Source of the DNA: an uncultured Chromatiaceae bacterium
GTDB lineage: Bacteria; Pseudomonadota; Gammaproteobacteria; Enterobacterales; Alteromonadaceae
DNA: 64,000 nt
Assembly (NCBI GenBank): GCA_937978655.1
Contig: CALJUX010000024.1
Coordinates: forward strand, 1-64,000
Reading direction: 5' to 3'
The notes under the pieces were generated by a model, which saw nothing but the letters and a program-made list of their open reading frames with translations, was not told where the DNA came from and made no database searches. Position 1 is the first letter of the stretch. Every line of letters starts with the position of its first letter. Shown here piece after piece: positions 8,244-19,042 of this stretch. The translations under genes were made by a program, and so were the position numbers.

Positions 8244-9611
8244 GTGAGTTCAGCCCAAAGCACGGCACCCCATAACAATCACGACCACAACTTTGATCTG
8301 GTGATCGCCGGCGGCGGCATGACCGGCGCCATGCTGGCGCTGCAAATCAGCCGGCAGTTGCCGGCACTGCGGATTGCGATTGTTGAACAACAAAGCGCAG
8401 ATACCACAGCTCAACATACCAGCAGTTTTGATAGCCGCAGTATTGCGCTGTCTGCCGGCAGTGTGGCTTTGCTGGCAGCGTGGGGCATCTGGCCGGAACT
8501 CAAATCACACGCCTGCGCCATTGAACATATTCAGGTGTCGGACCGCGGCCATTTTGGTAAAAGCCGGTTGACCGCAAGCGAATTTGGCCGCAGCGCTTTG
8601 GGTTATGTCATTGAAATTGAATGGATTGGCCGCCTGCTGTATCAGCAGTTGCAACAAGTGCCGGCTGCACAGCTGACCTGGTTCAGGCCAGATCAAATCA
8701 GCGCTATCCGCACAGAACGCGACTGCCAGCATCTGCAACTACAAAGCGGTGCTGCGCTTAGCTGCCGTTTGTTGGTACTGTGCGAAGGCGGCGATTCACC
8801 CAGCCGCGCGCTGGCTGGCGTTGATAGCGTGCAACATGATTATCAGCAAAGCGCCTTGATTGCCAATATCGCAGTGTCCACGCCGCATCAGGGCAAAGCT
8901 TTTGAGCGTTTCACTGCTGATGGCCCGCTGGCGTTATTGCCATTAACGCAGCAGCGTTATTCGCTGGTCTGGACTTGCCAGCCGCAGCAGGCGTTAGCGC
9001 TCAAAGACTTGCCGGACCATGAATTTATCGCAGCGCTGCAGCAGGCATTTGGTTATAGCGCCGGGGTTTTTAACGGTGTCGGCAACCGGGTGGTGTATCC
9101 GCTTAAATTAAAAACTGCTGCCAAAGCCGCCGACCACCGGCTGGTGCTGTGCGGTAACAGCCTGCATAACTTACATCCTATTGCAGGCCAGGGTTTTAAT
9201 CTGGCGCTAAGGGATTTAGACGCTTTGTTGCAGCTGCTGGCTCTTTATTGTGGCGATGCTGGTGCTGAACCGCAGGACGCTGGCGCTTATGGCTTAACCC
9301 AGCAATATCAGCAATTGCGCAGCGCTGACATGGCGCAGGTGGTCGGTTTTACCGACAGCCTGGTGCGGTTATTTTCCAATGACAGTAAGTTGCTGGCGCT
9401 TGGCCGCAATCTTGGCCTGAGCGTGTTAAATCAGTGCGATATGTTAAAGCAGCCATTTGCCGCCCTGACGATGGGGCTGGCACCGCTTACCAGCCAGAAA
9501 CAACAAATCACGCAGCAACAAATCACATCTCAGCAACCTGCCCGCCAAGCCGCTCTTAAAGCGGCCTCTCATGCGGCAAAAGGCGCCGCCAACGGACATT
9601 CATCATGTTAG
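8244..9611 (+). CDS. ubiH: 2-octaprenyl-6-methoxyphenol hydroxylase
   Basis: 455 residues from a GTG start preceded by AGGAG. It is an FAD monooxygenase that hydroxylates the ring in aerobic ubiquinone synthesis at the inner membrane. Visible features: the N-terminal dinucleotide motif VIAGGGMTGAMLAL, the UbiH/COQ6 signature (DSRSIALSAGSVALL), and the C-terminal FAD motif AGQGFNLALRDLDAL. The protein is longer than E. coli UbiH (392 residues) because of a Gln/Ala-rich tail of about 40 residues (QQITQQQIT and on) encoded partly by an 11-bp repeat. The stop overlaps the ubiI start, so the two are translationally coupled. Confidence 0.94.
   Translation: MSSAQSTAPHNNHDHNFDLVIAGGGMTGAMLALQISRQLPALRIAIVEQQSADTTAQHTSSFDSRSIALSAGSVALLAAWGIWPELKSHACAIEHIQVSDRGHFGKSRLTASEFGRSALGYVIEIEWIGRLLYQQLQQVPAAQLTWFRPDQISAIRTERDCQHLQLQSGAALSCRLLVLCEGGDSPSRALAGVDSVQHDYQQSALIANIAVSTPHQGKAFERFTADGPLALLPLTQQRYSLVWTCQPQQALALKDLPDHEFIAALQQAFGYSAGVFNGVGNRVVYPLKLKTAAKAADHRLVLCGNSLHNLHPIAGQGFNLALRDLDALLQLLALYCGDAGAEPQDAGAYGLTQQYQQLRSADMAQVVGFTDSLVRLFSNDSKLLALGRNLGLSVLNQCDMLKQPFAALTMGLAPLTSQKQQITQQQITSQQPARQAALKAASHAAKGAANGHSSC
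9501..9526 (+). repeat. Direct repeat in the ubiH tail
   Basis: CAACAAATCAC occurs at 9501-9511 and 9516-9526, a 15-base period. It encodes the repeated Gln-Gln-Ile-Thr of the low-complexity C-terminal extension of UbiH. Confidence 0.8.
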
Positions 9612-10849
9612 ATACCGATATTCTGATCACCGGCGCCGGCAGTGCTGGCCTGACTTTGGCCTTGCTGCTTGCTAAAAATTGCCCGGATTTACCAATCACT
9701 GTGCTGGAACAAGGCCCGGCACCTGTTGCAGGACCGGCACAGCTTAACCGCGTCAGTGCGCTTAATCTGGCGTCGCAGCGCGTGCTGGAAAGCCTTGGAG
9801 TCTGGCAGCTGTTAACTGCTAAACCAGCTTATCAGCAGATGCAAGTGTGGGAAGCCGACAGCTTTGCCCGCATCGAATTTGCAACTAAGGATTTAGGCGC
9901 GCTCGATGCGGCTGCCATGAGCGGCGATGCCGCGCTTGGCTGGATCGTTGATAACGAAGAGCTGCGTAGCTGCTTGTATCAACGTGCACTGCAATATCCG
10001 AGTATCCAGTGGAAGTTTGACGCGCGCATCACACAAATCAGCGCCAGTGAACGGCAAAATTTGCTGACTCTTGATGACGGCAGCGCCTATATCAGCAAGT
10101 TGTTGGTTGGTGCCGACGGCGCCAATTCGATGGTGCGTGAGCAGTTAAAAATGCCGCTGGCATTTTGGGATTACGATCATCATGGTTTAGTCGCCGTGGT
10201 GCGCACCAGCGAGCCGCATCAGGCGACTGCGCGCCAGGTGTTTTTACCAACCGGGCCTCTGGCGTTGTTGCCGCTCTCTGACCCGCATTTAGTCTCCATC
10301 GTCTGGAGTGTGGCGCCAGAGCGCGCAGTAGAGCTGATTGCCTTAGCGCCTGAACAATTTAATCAGGCGCTGACCGCAGCCAGTCAGTCAGTGCTCGGTG
10401 TGCTTGCGGTACAAAGTGAGCGGCGCAGTTATCCGCTGAAAATGCGTTATGCCAGCCAATGGCTGAAGCACAATGCCGTATTAGTGGCGGACGCGGCGCA
10501 TACCATTCATCCGCTCGCCGGGCAGGGCATGAACCTCGGCCTGATGGATGTTTGTGCATTAGCAGAACTAATAGTACAAAATATCTCCACTGGTCGAACC
10601 TGTAACGAGCAGCGCATGCTGCGCCAGTACGCGCGCTGGAGAAAAGCCGAGGCGCAACAGATGATTGCGTTGATGGAAGCCTTTAAACGTGGCTTTATGC
10701 TGCAGCATCCTTTGGCCAAGCTGGTACGAGCTGTTGGTATGGCGGCGACTAATCAGCTGGCGCCGGTGAAGCGGCAGCTGCTGGCGGCGGCGCTGGGCAA
10801 TCAGGGTGATTTGCCAGCTGTGGCGCGGCCTGGCGTCATCTCGCTGTAA
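9605..10849 (+). CDS. ubiI: Ubiquinone C5 hydroxylase UbiI (VisC)
   Basis: 414 residues; the ATG lies inside the last codons of ubiH (ATGTTAG), giving a 7-base overlap. It is a second FAD monooxygenase of aerobic ubiquinone synthesis and a paralogue of the gene before it. Motifs: LITGAGSAGLTLALLLAK at the N-terminus, VGADGANSMVREQL in the middle, and AGQGMNLGLMDVCALAEL near residues 300-315. Assignment to UbiI rather than UbiF rests on the conserved order pepP-ubiH-ubiI-gcvT, known from E. coli, because the paralogues are hard to separate by eye. Confidence 0.88.
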   Translation: MLDTDILITGAGSAGLTLALLLAKNCPDLPITVLEQGPAPVAGPAQLNRVSALNLASQRVLESLGVWQLLTAKPAYQQMQVWEADSFARIEFATKDLGALDAAAMSGDAALGWIVDNEELRSCLYQRALQYPSIQWKFDARITQISASERQNLLTLDDGSAYISKLLVGADGANSMVREQLKMPLAFWDYDHHGLVAVVRTSEPHQATARQVFLPTGPLALLPLSDPHLVSIVWSVAPERAVELIALAPEQFNQALTAASQSVLGVLAVQSERRSYPLKMRYASQWLKHNAVLVADAAHTIHPLAGQGMNLGLMDVCALAELIVQNISTGRTCNEQRMLRQYARWRKAEAQQMIALMEAFKRGFMLQHPLAKLVRAVGMAATNQLAPVKRQLLAAALGNQGDLPAVARPGVISL

Positions 10850-10872
10850 TGCTTCTTTGTTAGCACGACGAT

Positions 10873-10913
10873 GGCCCTTGCTTTCGGATTATAAAATCTA
10901 ATCGAAAAGGGGC
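10873..10913 (+). terminator. Long imperfect hairpin between ubiI and gcvT (possible terminator or attenuator)
   Basis: GGCCC(T)T..TTTCG(G)ATTA pairs with TAATCGAAA.AGGGGC around a 7-base loop. It is 23 bases after the ubiI stop. The trailing sequence (CTATTTGA) has only a short T-run, so efficient intrinsic termination is uncertain. Confidence 0.4.
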
Positions 10914-10916
10914 TAT

Positions 10917-10942
10917 TTGACCCTGAGCCCATCAGTTATAAT
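10917..10942 (+). promoter_or_regulatory. Candidate gcvT promoter
   Basis: A consensus TATAAT lies at 10937-10942. The upstream TTGACC (10917-10922) is only 14 bases away, which is short, so the -10 box is better supported than the -35. Confidence 0.4.
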
Positions 10943-10962
10943 CCGGGCCATCTTTTGGTGGC

Positions 10963-10992
10963 CAGTCGGTGATAGCGGCATCCGCCCGACTG
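10963..10992 (+). promoter_or_regulatory. Strong leader stem-loop upstream of gcvT
   Basis: CAGTCGG pairs with CCGACTG and, inside, GCGG pairs with CCGC around a CAT loop, with a 5-base bulge (TGATA) on one side. It lies in the probable gcvT 5' leader, 75 bases before the start codon. It does not match the glycine riboswitch core. Role unknown. Confidence 0.5.
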
Positions 10993-11067
10993 ACTGTGTC
11001 ACTTTCTGCCCTTACAGGTTTAATACCTAGACAGCCGGCTATGTACCGGCACCAGAGGAAAGTACTG

Positions 11068-12147
11068 ATGGCTCAACAAACTGTGTTATACGCAAAACAT
11101 CTTGAAGCTGGCGCAAAAGTCGTCGATTTCCACGGCTGGGACATGCCGCTGCACTACGGTTCACAGATTGAAGAGCACCACGCCGTGCGCCAGGACGCCG
11201 GTATGTTCGACGTGTCGCATATGACCATCGTTGACCTCAAAGGTGCCCGCACCCGCGAATTCCTGCGTTTCTTATTGGCCAATGACGTGGCCAAACTGAC
11301 AGTCCCTGGCAAAGCCTTATACAGCGGCATGCTGAATGAAGCCGGTGGTGTTATCGACGACCTCATCGTCTACTTCCTGACCGAAGATTTCTTCCGCTTA
11401 GTCGTGAATTCCGCCACTCGCGAAAAAGACTTAGCCTGGATCAACCAGCAAGCCAAAGCCTTTGACGTCAGCGTCATCGAGCGCCCTGAGTTTGGCATGA
11501 TTGCTGTACAAGGCCCGAACGCCAAAGCCAAAGTCGCTACTATTCTGACTGCTGAACAACAAGCTGCGGTTGCTGGCATGAAACCATTTTTTGGTGTGCA
11601 GGCCGGTGATTTATTTATCGCCACCACGGGTTACACCGGTGAAGACGGTTACGAGATTTCTGTACCAGAAGCCCAGGCCGCTGATTTCTGGCAAAAACTG
11701 TTAGATGCAGGTGTAAAACCTGCCGGTTTAGGCGCACGTGATACCTTACGTTTAGAAGCCGGCATGAACCTGTATGGCCAGGATATGGATGAAACCGTAT
11801 CGCCATTAGCCGCCAACATGGGCTGGACTATCGCTTGGGAACCGGCAGATCGTAACTTCATCGGTCGCGCGGCACTTGAGCAACAAAAAGCTGCCGGCAC
11901 TGCCAAACTGGTCGGCCTGGTGATGGAACAAAAAGGCGTGTTACGTCATGGTCAGCGCGTGGTAGTTGAAGGTGGCGAAGGTGAAATCACTTCTGGTACT
12001 TTCTCACCAACCTTAGGGTATTCTATTGCGATGGCGCGGGTCCCGGCTTCGACCGGCGACACGGCTGAAGTAGATATCCGTGGTAAATTAGTGCCAGTGA
12101 AAGTGGTCAAGCCGTCTTTTGTCCGCATGGGCAAAAAAGTCGTCTAA
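11068..12147 (+). CDS. gcvT: Glycine cleavage system T protein (aminomethyltransferase)
   Basis: 359 residues from MAQQTVLYAKHLEAGAK. An upstream in-frame ATG (10969) lies in the leader hairpin and is rejected; GAGG precedes the chosen start. T protein moves the methylene carbon from the aminomethyl-lipoyl H protein to tetrahydrofolate, releasing ammonia. Motifs: DFHGWDMPLHYGSQ, FDVSHM, the folate-site region around GYTGEDGYEIS, and GLGARDTLRLEAGMNLYG. Length matches the family (E. coli 364). It is first in the gcvT-gcvH-gcvP cluster. Confidence 0.97.
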   Translation: MAQQTVLYAKHLEAGAKVVDFHGWDMPLHYGSQIEEHHAVRQDAGMFDVSHMTIVDLKGARTREFLRFLLANDVAKLTVPGKALYSGMLNEAGGVIDDLIVYFLTEDFFRLVVNSATREKDLAWINQQAKAFDVSVIERPEFGMIAVQGPNAKAKVATILTAEQQAAVAGMKPFFGVQAGDLFIATTGYTGEDGYEISVPEAQAADFWQKLLDAGVKPAGLGARDTLRLEAGMNLYGQDMDETVSPLAANMGWTIAWEPADRNFIGRAALEQQKAAGTAKLVGLVMEQKGVLRHGQRVVVEGGEGEITSGTFSPTLGYSIAMARVPASTGDTAEVDIRGKLVPVKVVKPSFVRMGKKVV

Positions 12148-12217
12148 ACTGGCTTTTGCAGATTTTTTAAACAAATACCCAATAAAAAACGTCGAGTTAG
12201 GTCCGAGGAATAAATAA

Positions 12218-12607
12218 ATGAGCAATATCCCTACCGAATTAAAGTATGCATCTTCTCACGAGTGGCTGCGCAGTGAAGGCAACGGTGTGTACACCGTAGG
12301 TATTACTGAGCACGCTCAGGACCTGCTGGGTGACATGGTGTTTGTTGAGCTGCCAGAAGTGGGCGACTCTGTGGCCCAGGGCGACGACGTTGCAGTCGCT
12401 GAATCAGTGAAAGCTGCTTCTGACATCTACGCACCAATCGCCGGTGAAATCGTTGCCGTCAACGAAGCACTGACCGATTCACCAGAGCTGGTCAACAGCG
12501 CGCCATACACCGACGGCTGGATGTTCAAAATCAAAGCGTCTGACGAGAGCGAAGTTGCCGGCCTGTTAGACGCCGCTGGTTACAAAAACGCCATCGACGA
12601 AGAATAA
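12218..12607 (+). CDS. gcvH: Glycine cleavage system H protein (lipoyl carrier)
   Basis: 129 residues, the same length as in E. coli. It carries the aminomethyl group between P, T and L proteins on a lipoyl arm. The lipoylation lysine is Lys65 in the motif VAESVKAASDIYAP. Other conserved stretches are TEHAQDLLGDMVFVELPEVG and the C-terminal GWMFKIKASDESE. A clear GAGGAA ribosome binding site precedes the ATG. A strong hairpin follows and may uncouple its expression from gcvP. Confidence 0.98.
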   Translation: MSNIPTELKYASSHEWLRSEGNGVYTVGITEHAQDLLGDMVFVELPEVGDSVAQGDDVAVAESVKAASDIYAPIAGEIVAVNEALTDSPELVNSAPYTDGWMFKIKASDESEVAGLLDAAGYKNAIDEE

Positions 12608-12630
12608 GCTAAGGCCCAGTGCCAGCGCCA

Positions 12631-12655
12631 CAAAGCCCCGTTTTACGGGGCTTTG
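12631..12655 (+). terminator. Hairpin between gcvH and gcvP
   Basis: Perfect 11-bp stem CAAAGCCCCGT/ACGGGGCTTTG with a 3-base loop. The following bases (ATTTAGC) give only a weak T-run. It probably gives partial termination, lowering gcvP relative to gcvH, or stabilises the gcvTH mRNA 3' end. Confidence 0.6.
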
Positions 12656-12723
12656 ATTTAGCGGCGGGCCTTTTTCTGTACCCGAATTTTTAGCTTTTCA
12701 GTTCACAACCAGGAATCTCAGGC

Positions 12724-15612
<2,889 letters not shown>

Positions 15613-15639
15613 GTTGGTGGGTGATTGATCACGACCATT

Positions 15640-15695
15640 CTAGTTGGTAACCGATCCAATCTAGTTGGAAACCGACCAATGTAGTTGGAAACTCG
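15640..15695 (+). repeat. Short tandem repeat, about 20-bp unit, 2.7 copies
   Basis: Units CTAGTTGGTAACCGATCCAA (15640-15660 with the final T), CTAGTTGGAAACCGACCAAT (15661-15680) and partial GTAGTTGGAAAC (15681-15692) follow each other; CGACCATT just before is a further degenerate half. It lies between gcvP and its terminator. Ends of IS21-family elements carry serial repeats of similar size, so a transposon relic is possible, but no transposase is present. Confidence 0.8.
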
Positions 15696-15713
15696 TGTGA
15701 AACACTGATGAAT

Positions 15714-15743
15714 AGAGGCGAACCCAGGTTCGCCTCTTTTTTT
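15714..15743 (+). terminator. Rho-independent terminator after gcvP
   Basis: 11-bp stem AGAGGCGAACC/GGTTCGCCTCT with a 2-base loop (or 10 bp with 4), followed by at least six T residues. It closes the gcv cluster. Confidence 0.85.
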
Positions 15744-15828
15744 ACGTCTGAATCAGGCCCGGTCGTTCAGTAAAAAGCTCATCGCAAATTCGATGGTTGA
15801 GGCAAAGTTGATTTGTTGCTCGGGGCTT

Positions 15829-16377
15829 TTACTGGTACTCGGCGTGGTTTGCGACAACGGGGGTTGCGTTCACCAACAGCCTGCTGCAGGCCTGCCCATA
15901 CCCCAGCGTGTATTTTAGCGCCGGGTATACCCGATAAGCGCTGATTGCAAAGCCGATGGCAATTAAGCCGGGTTGTCCCCAACGAGCGAGGATCTGGGCA
16001 CGTAGGTCGTTGGCCTGTGGCTGGTGCGCCAGTACTAAATCGGTGAAGCGGACGACCAGTTTGAGCTCTTCCGGCAGTTGCGCCAAATCCCGTTCGATAA
16101 TAGCCTTGATCAAATCAGGTGATAGCTTTGCTTGCAGCGCCATGTTGACGACTAACTGGGTGCAAGGGCCGCAATCTTCGGCAATAATCGCGCGCAGTCT
16201 GGCGGCAAACAGTGGCGCGGCAGGCAGGTTTGCCGAATGTGATGCCATGGTCTGAAAAGCGCTGAATTTCAAAAAGGCTACCATATCGGCCGAGAGGATC
16301 TGCTGTTGATAACGAATGTCATAGTTGTAACGTTGTTGGAATGACAGCAGTATTTTATTAAGCAAATAACGCAGCAT
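15829..16377 (-). CDS. AhpD-like / carboxymuconolactone decarboxylase-fold protein
   Basis: 182 residues, all helical. The AhpD redox motif is visible: CGPC at residues 69-72, preceded by Glu67 and followed by a hydrophobic helix. AhpD-like proteins reduce peroxides or act in thiol exchange; the exact substrate is unknown. Just before the stop, a run of five G (15859-15863 on the plus strand) may be a frameshift site: in the neighbouring frame the sequence continues with a coherent tail (EQQINFASTIEFAMSFLL) to a stop at 15753. The gene lies behind the MFS exporter on the same strand, about 100 bases apart. Confidence 0.75.
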   Translation of the reverse strand: MLRYLLNKILLSFQQRYNYDIRYQQQILSADMVAFLKFSAFQTMASHSANLPAAPLFAARLRAIIAEDCGPCTQLVVNMALQAKLSPDLIKAIIERDLAQLPEELKLVVRFTDLVLAHQPQANDLRAQILARWGQPGLIAIGFAISAYRVYPALKYTLGYGQACSRLLVNATPVVANHAEYQ

Positions 16378-16476
16378 AGTGTTGGCCTTATTTCTCTGAG
16401 TGGCAGGGAGTATTTTGGGGCTACCAATGCATGTTTAACTGTGCGTGGTAGCCAGTTTGTCGTATCCGGTATTCGG

Positions 16477-17688
16477 TTAAATTGGTTTTTTCTGTGCTGT
16501 TACTGGTGGCAATAGCAACAGGTAACTGAGCAGGAAAATTGCCGCGCAGCTATAAAGCATTTTTGAAAAATCTTTTTGAGTCAGAAGCATAGACGCCATC
16601 AACGGCCCGCTGGCCAGGCCCACAGCCGCCACTAAGGTAGCGATGGCTGATAACCTGCCACTGTGATCAAAGGCCGCCGACACGGCAAGCAGATAAGACT
16701 GAACCGCAGGCCAGGCCAAAAAAAGCAGGGCCAGCGCTGACAGGTAAAGCCAGTGTTGTGCGGCAAAATTCAGCAGCACTGCAGCAGCAATAGAAAGCAC
16801 TGTGCCTGCCAGCAGTAAGGGCTGGCGGCCATAACGCTGGCCGAGCAACATCGGTATCAGGGCGCCCAATAAACCAAGCAGCCCAGTGGCGGCAATATAG
16901 TTGTTAACGTTGTCAGGGCTGATGGCTGCGGCAAGGCCTATCAAGCCGACATAAGCCCAAATTGCGCTGGCTGCCAGTTGATAAGCGCCGATAGCAAGTA
17001 GCAGCAAACAGGCATGACGATAGCTGCAGCTTTTGAATGACTGAATTGATGTCGCTGTGGGGAAGTGTTGGGTTACCCGCGCCGACTGTGCAGGCAGCCA
17101 GAGCAGCATCAACAGGCTCAGGAGTGAAAAGCCCGCCATCAGATAAAACACTGCGTAGGCACCAAACTGCGCTTCAAGGCTTGGCAACAGCACCATCACC
17201 AAAGATCCCACACTGAACTGCACAAACAACAAGGTACCAAAGGCCCGATCTGGGTTGTCGAGCTTTGCCAGCTGTGCAATGGCCAAACTCAACGCCAATC
17301 CACCGATGGCCCCAGCAGTAAAGCGCCAGCAGAGCATCTCATCGAGTTTATCCTGTGTGCCTTGCGACCCAAGTTGACCCGGCTGTGCGGTGGCGATATC
17401 CATCAGCAGCAGTCCCAACAAGCACAGCAGCAACGTTGGTTGCCAGTATGCGCGCAAGCGACGTACCAGCAAAATGGCGATGGTGCTGCCGAGCAAACCA
17501 CCGTAACCATTCAGCGCGACGATTTGCCCAGCTTCGCTTTCGCTAAAGCCGATGTCGCCGGCCAGTGCATTTACCACACCCGGCAGAAAATTAAGGTAAG
17601 ACAACCCGCTCATCGCAACAAACGCGAGCAATAGGTAAGTCAGGTGATGTTGAGTTGGTGTTATGTTTCGATCCGTCTGCGCTGACAT
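16477..17688 (-). CDS. MFS transporter, probable exporter
   Basis: 403 residues with about 12 hydrophobic segments and a good GAGGAG ribosome binding site. The N-terminal half has the helix 1 region LAFVAMSGLSYLNFLPGVV and an MFS-type loop after helix 2 (LVRRLRAYW). It resembles the single-polypeptide sugar/drug exporter branch (YbfB/CynX-like) rather than a symporter with known substrate; the substrate cannot be read from sequence. It is divergent from the LysR gene at 17868, with a dyad in the shared promoter region, so control by that regulator is likely. Confidence 0.85.
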   Translation of the reverse strand: MSAQTDRNITPTQHHLTYLLLAFVAMSGLSYLNFLPGVVNALAGDIGFSESEAGQIVALNGYGGLLGSTIAILLVRRLRAYWQPTLLLCLLGLLLMDIATAQPGQLGSQGTQDKLDEMLCWRFTAGAIGGLALSLAIAQLAKLDNPDRAFGTLLFVQFSVGSLVMVLLPSLEAQFGAYAVFYLMAGFSLLSLLMLLWLPAQSARVTQHFPTATSIQSFKSCSYRHACLLLLAIGAYQLAASAIWAYVGLIGLAAAISPDNVNNYIAATGLLGLLGALIPMLLGQRYGRQPLLLAGTVLSIAAAVLLNFAAQHWLYLSALALLFLAWPAVQSYLLAVSAAFDHSGRLSAIATLVAAVGLASGPLMASMLLTQKDFSKMLYSCAAIFLLSYLLLLPPVTAQKKPI

Positions 17689-17790
17689 AGCTCCTCGCTG
17701 CTCAATCTGTCATGTATTCAGTGGCTGGATAAGCCCGGATCATAGGCGCTGGTCACTGCTGATAAAATAGCCAGTATCTCCTTTCAGTCG

Positions 17791-17807
17791 TGAATACAAT
17801 TCATGAA
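17791..17807 (+). promoter_or_regulatory. Candidate LysR-type binding site in the divergent promoter region
   Basis: TGAAT-ACA-ATTCA fits the T-N11-A dyad of LysR regulators and overlaps a second palindrome TTCATGAA (17800-17807). A further half-site (GTATTCA, 17714-17720) lies near the MFS start, so the arrangement could bridge both promoters. Confidence 0.5.
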
Positions 17808-17867
17808 TAAGCTGATATCGTGGCAAGCCAGTTATATGGAGCGGGCAAAACATGGAGTGGAGCAGGC

Positions 17868-18836
17868 ATGGATAAACTGCGTGTATTGGAACTGTTTTTG
17901 GCCACCTGTGATGGCGGCAGTTTTGCGATGGCAGCCCGAACCTGTGGTTCAGATCCTTCTACCGTCAGTAAGGCAATGAGCCGGTTAGAAGCACAATTGG
18001 GTTTAACTTTGTTTCAACGTTCCACCCGGCAATTAAAGGTTACTGCCGCCGGCCAGCATTATGCCAGCACCGTGCGCCAGTTGCTGCAAAACCTCAGCAA
18101 CTGCGAACTTGAACTTAAACAGCAAAATGACACGCCAAGTGGCACCCTGCGGATCAATAGTGCCGTCTGTTATGGCCATTTATACCTGCGCCCGCTGCTG
18201 CGCGCGTTTTGTCAGCGCTATCCTGCCATTCAGTTAGAGTTCGGGGTCAACGACCTGCATGTCGATATTATTGAAAACAATATCGATATTGCGCTGCGCA
18301 CTGGCTATGTGAAAGATAGCCGCTTGATTGCAAGGCGGCTCAGCCCAATGGACTTTCTGTTGTGTGTCTCGCCGCAATATTTGGCAGAGCATGGCACACC
18401 CCGATGTGCGAGTGATTTTCACCAGCACAGCTGGATTGGCTTTCGCATCAAACAAACTCAGCAGCTGCAACCGATTTTCCTGCCAGATCAACAAGGCAAC
18501 TATCAGCCTTTTGTTTTAACGCCGCGCCACATTACTGATGATGGTGAAGCGATGGCGCAGCTCTGTGCCGATGGTCTGGGCTTTGCCCAGTTGCCACATT
18601 TTTTGGCTAAAGCTGGTTTGGCAAGTGGTGAGCTGGTGTCGATGTATCGCTATTACCGGCCACCGCAGCCGGACAACGGCGTTTTTGCCATTTACCCTAA
18701 GCGGGATTATTTGCCAGCCCGCGTCAAAGTATTTATCGAGTTCCTCAGTGCAGCTTTGGCTGCACAAGGGGAGGGGGCACACCATACCTGGGCAGAGCAA
18801 CTAACGGAAGGGAGGTGCCAAAGCGTCTGGCGTTAA
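17868..18836 (+). CDS. LysR-family transcriptional regulator
   Basis: 322 residues from MDKLRVLELFLATCD, with GGAG before the ATG; an earlier in-frame start at 17820 lacks one. The N-terminal winged helix-turn-helix spans residues ~1-60 (GGSFAMAARTCGSDPSTVSKAMSRLE is longer than quoted motifs allow, key part SFAMAARTCGSDPSTVSKAM). The C-terminal periplasmic-binding-like effector domain starts near residue 90 (GTLRINSAVCYGHLYLRPLL). By the family pattern it controls itself and the divergent MFS gene in response to a small ligand. The ligand is unknown. Confidence 0.93.
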   Translation: MDKLRVLELFLATCDGGSFAMAARTCGSDPSTVSKAMSRLEAQLGLTLFQRSTRQLKVTAAGQHYASTVRQLLQNLSNCELELKQQNDTPSGTLRINSAVCYGHLYLRPLLRAFCQRYPAIQLEFGVNDLHVDIIENNIDIALRTGYVKDSRLIARRLSPMDFLLCVSPQYLAEHGTPRCASDFHQHSWIGFRIKQTQQLQPIFLPDQQGNYQPFVLTPRHITDDGEAMAQLCADGLGFAQLPHFLAKAGLASGELVSMYRYYRPPQPDNGVFAIYPKRDYLPARVKVFIEFLSAALAAQGEGAHHTWAEQLTEGRCQSVWR

Positions 18837-18978
18837 ATGTTCCGTTCGCCTGTTGCTGCTTTTAAATCTCTGCAGTTGGGTGGTCAGTTAAATACAATGA
18901 ACCATGCTAGGGAAGTTTTGGGCTTCGAGCTGACCTTTCTGCCAAATCTAATGTCATCCTTGGTTATCTGCAGTTAGT

Positions 18979-19009
18979 CATTTTGATTTGATGGGTAACT
19001 CATTTTGAT
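18979..19009 (+). promoter_or_regulatory. Paired direct repeats upstream of the toxin-antitoxin genes
   Basis: CATTTTGAT occurs at 18979-18987 and 19001-19009, a 22-base spacing equal to two helical turns, 34 bases before the antitoxin start. Xre/ParS-type antitoxins autoregulate from repeated operators, so these are candidates. Confidence 0.45.
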
Positions 19010-19042
19010 GTATCGTCAACAGAGACAAACCGGAGGTGATCT

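Noticed and set aside
10920..11067. Glycine riboswitch upstream of gcvT
   Set aside because: The conserved aptamer core words and tandem aptamer layout are not present; only unrelated hairpins are seen.
15613..15760. Intact insertion sequence at the repeats behind gcvP
   Set aside because: No transposase frame and no terminal inverted repeats around the tandem units.
15779..15982. Minus-strand frame overlapping the AhpD-like gene
   Set aside because: Basic, Cys/Arg-rich translation in an alternate frame of a real gene. The possible frameshift tail is in the third frame and is reported separately.
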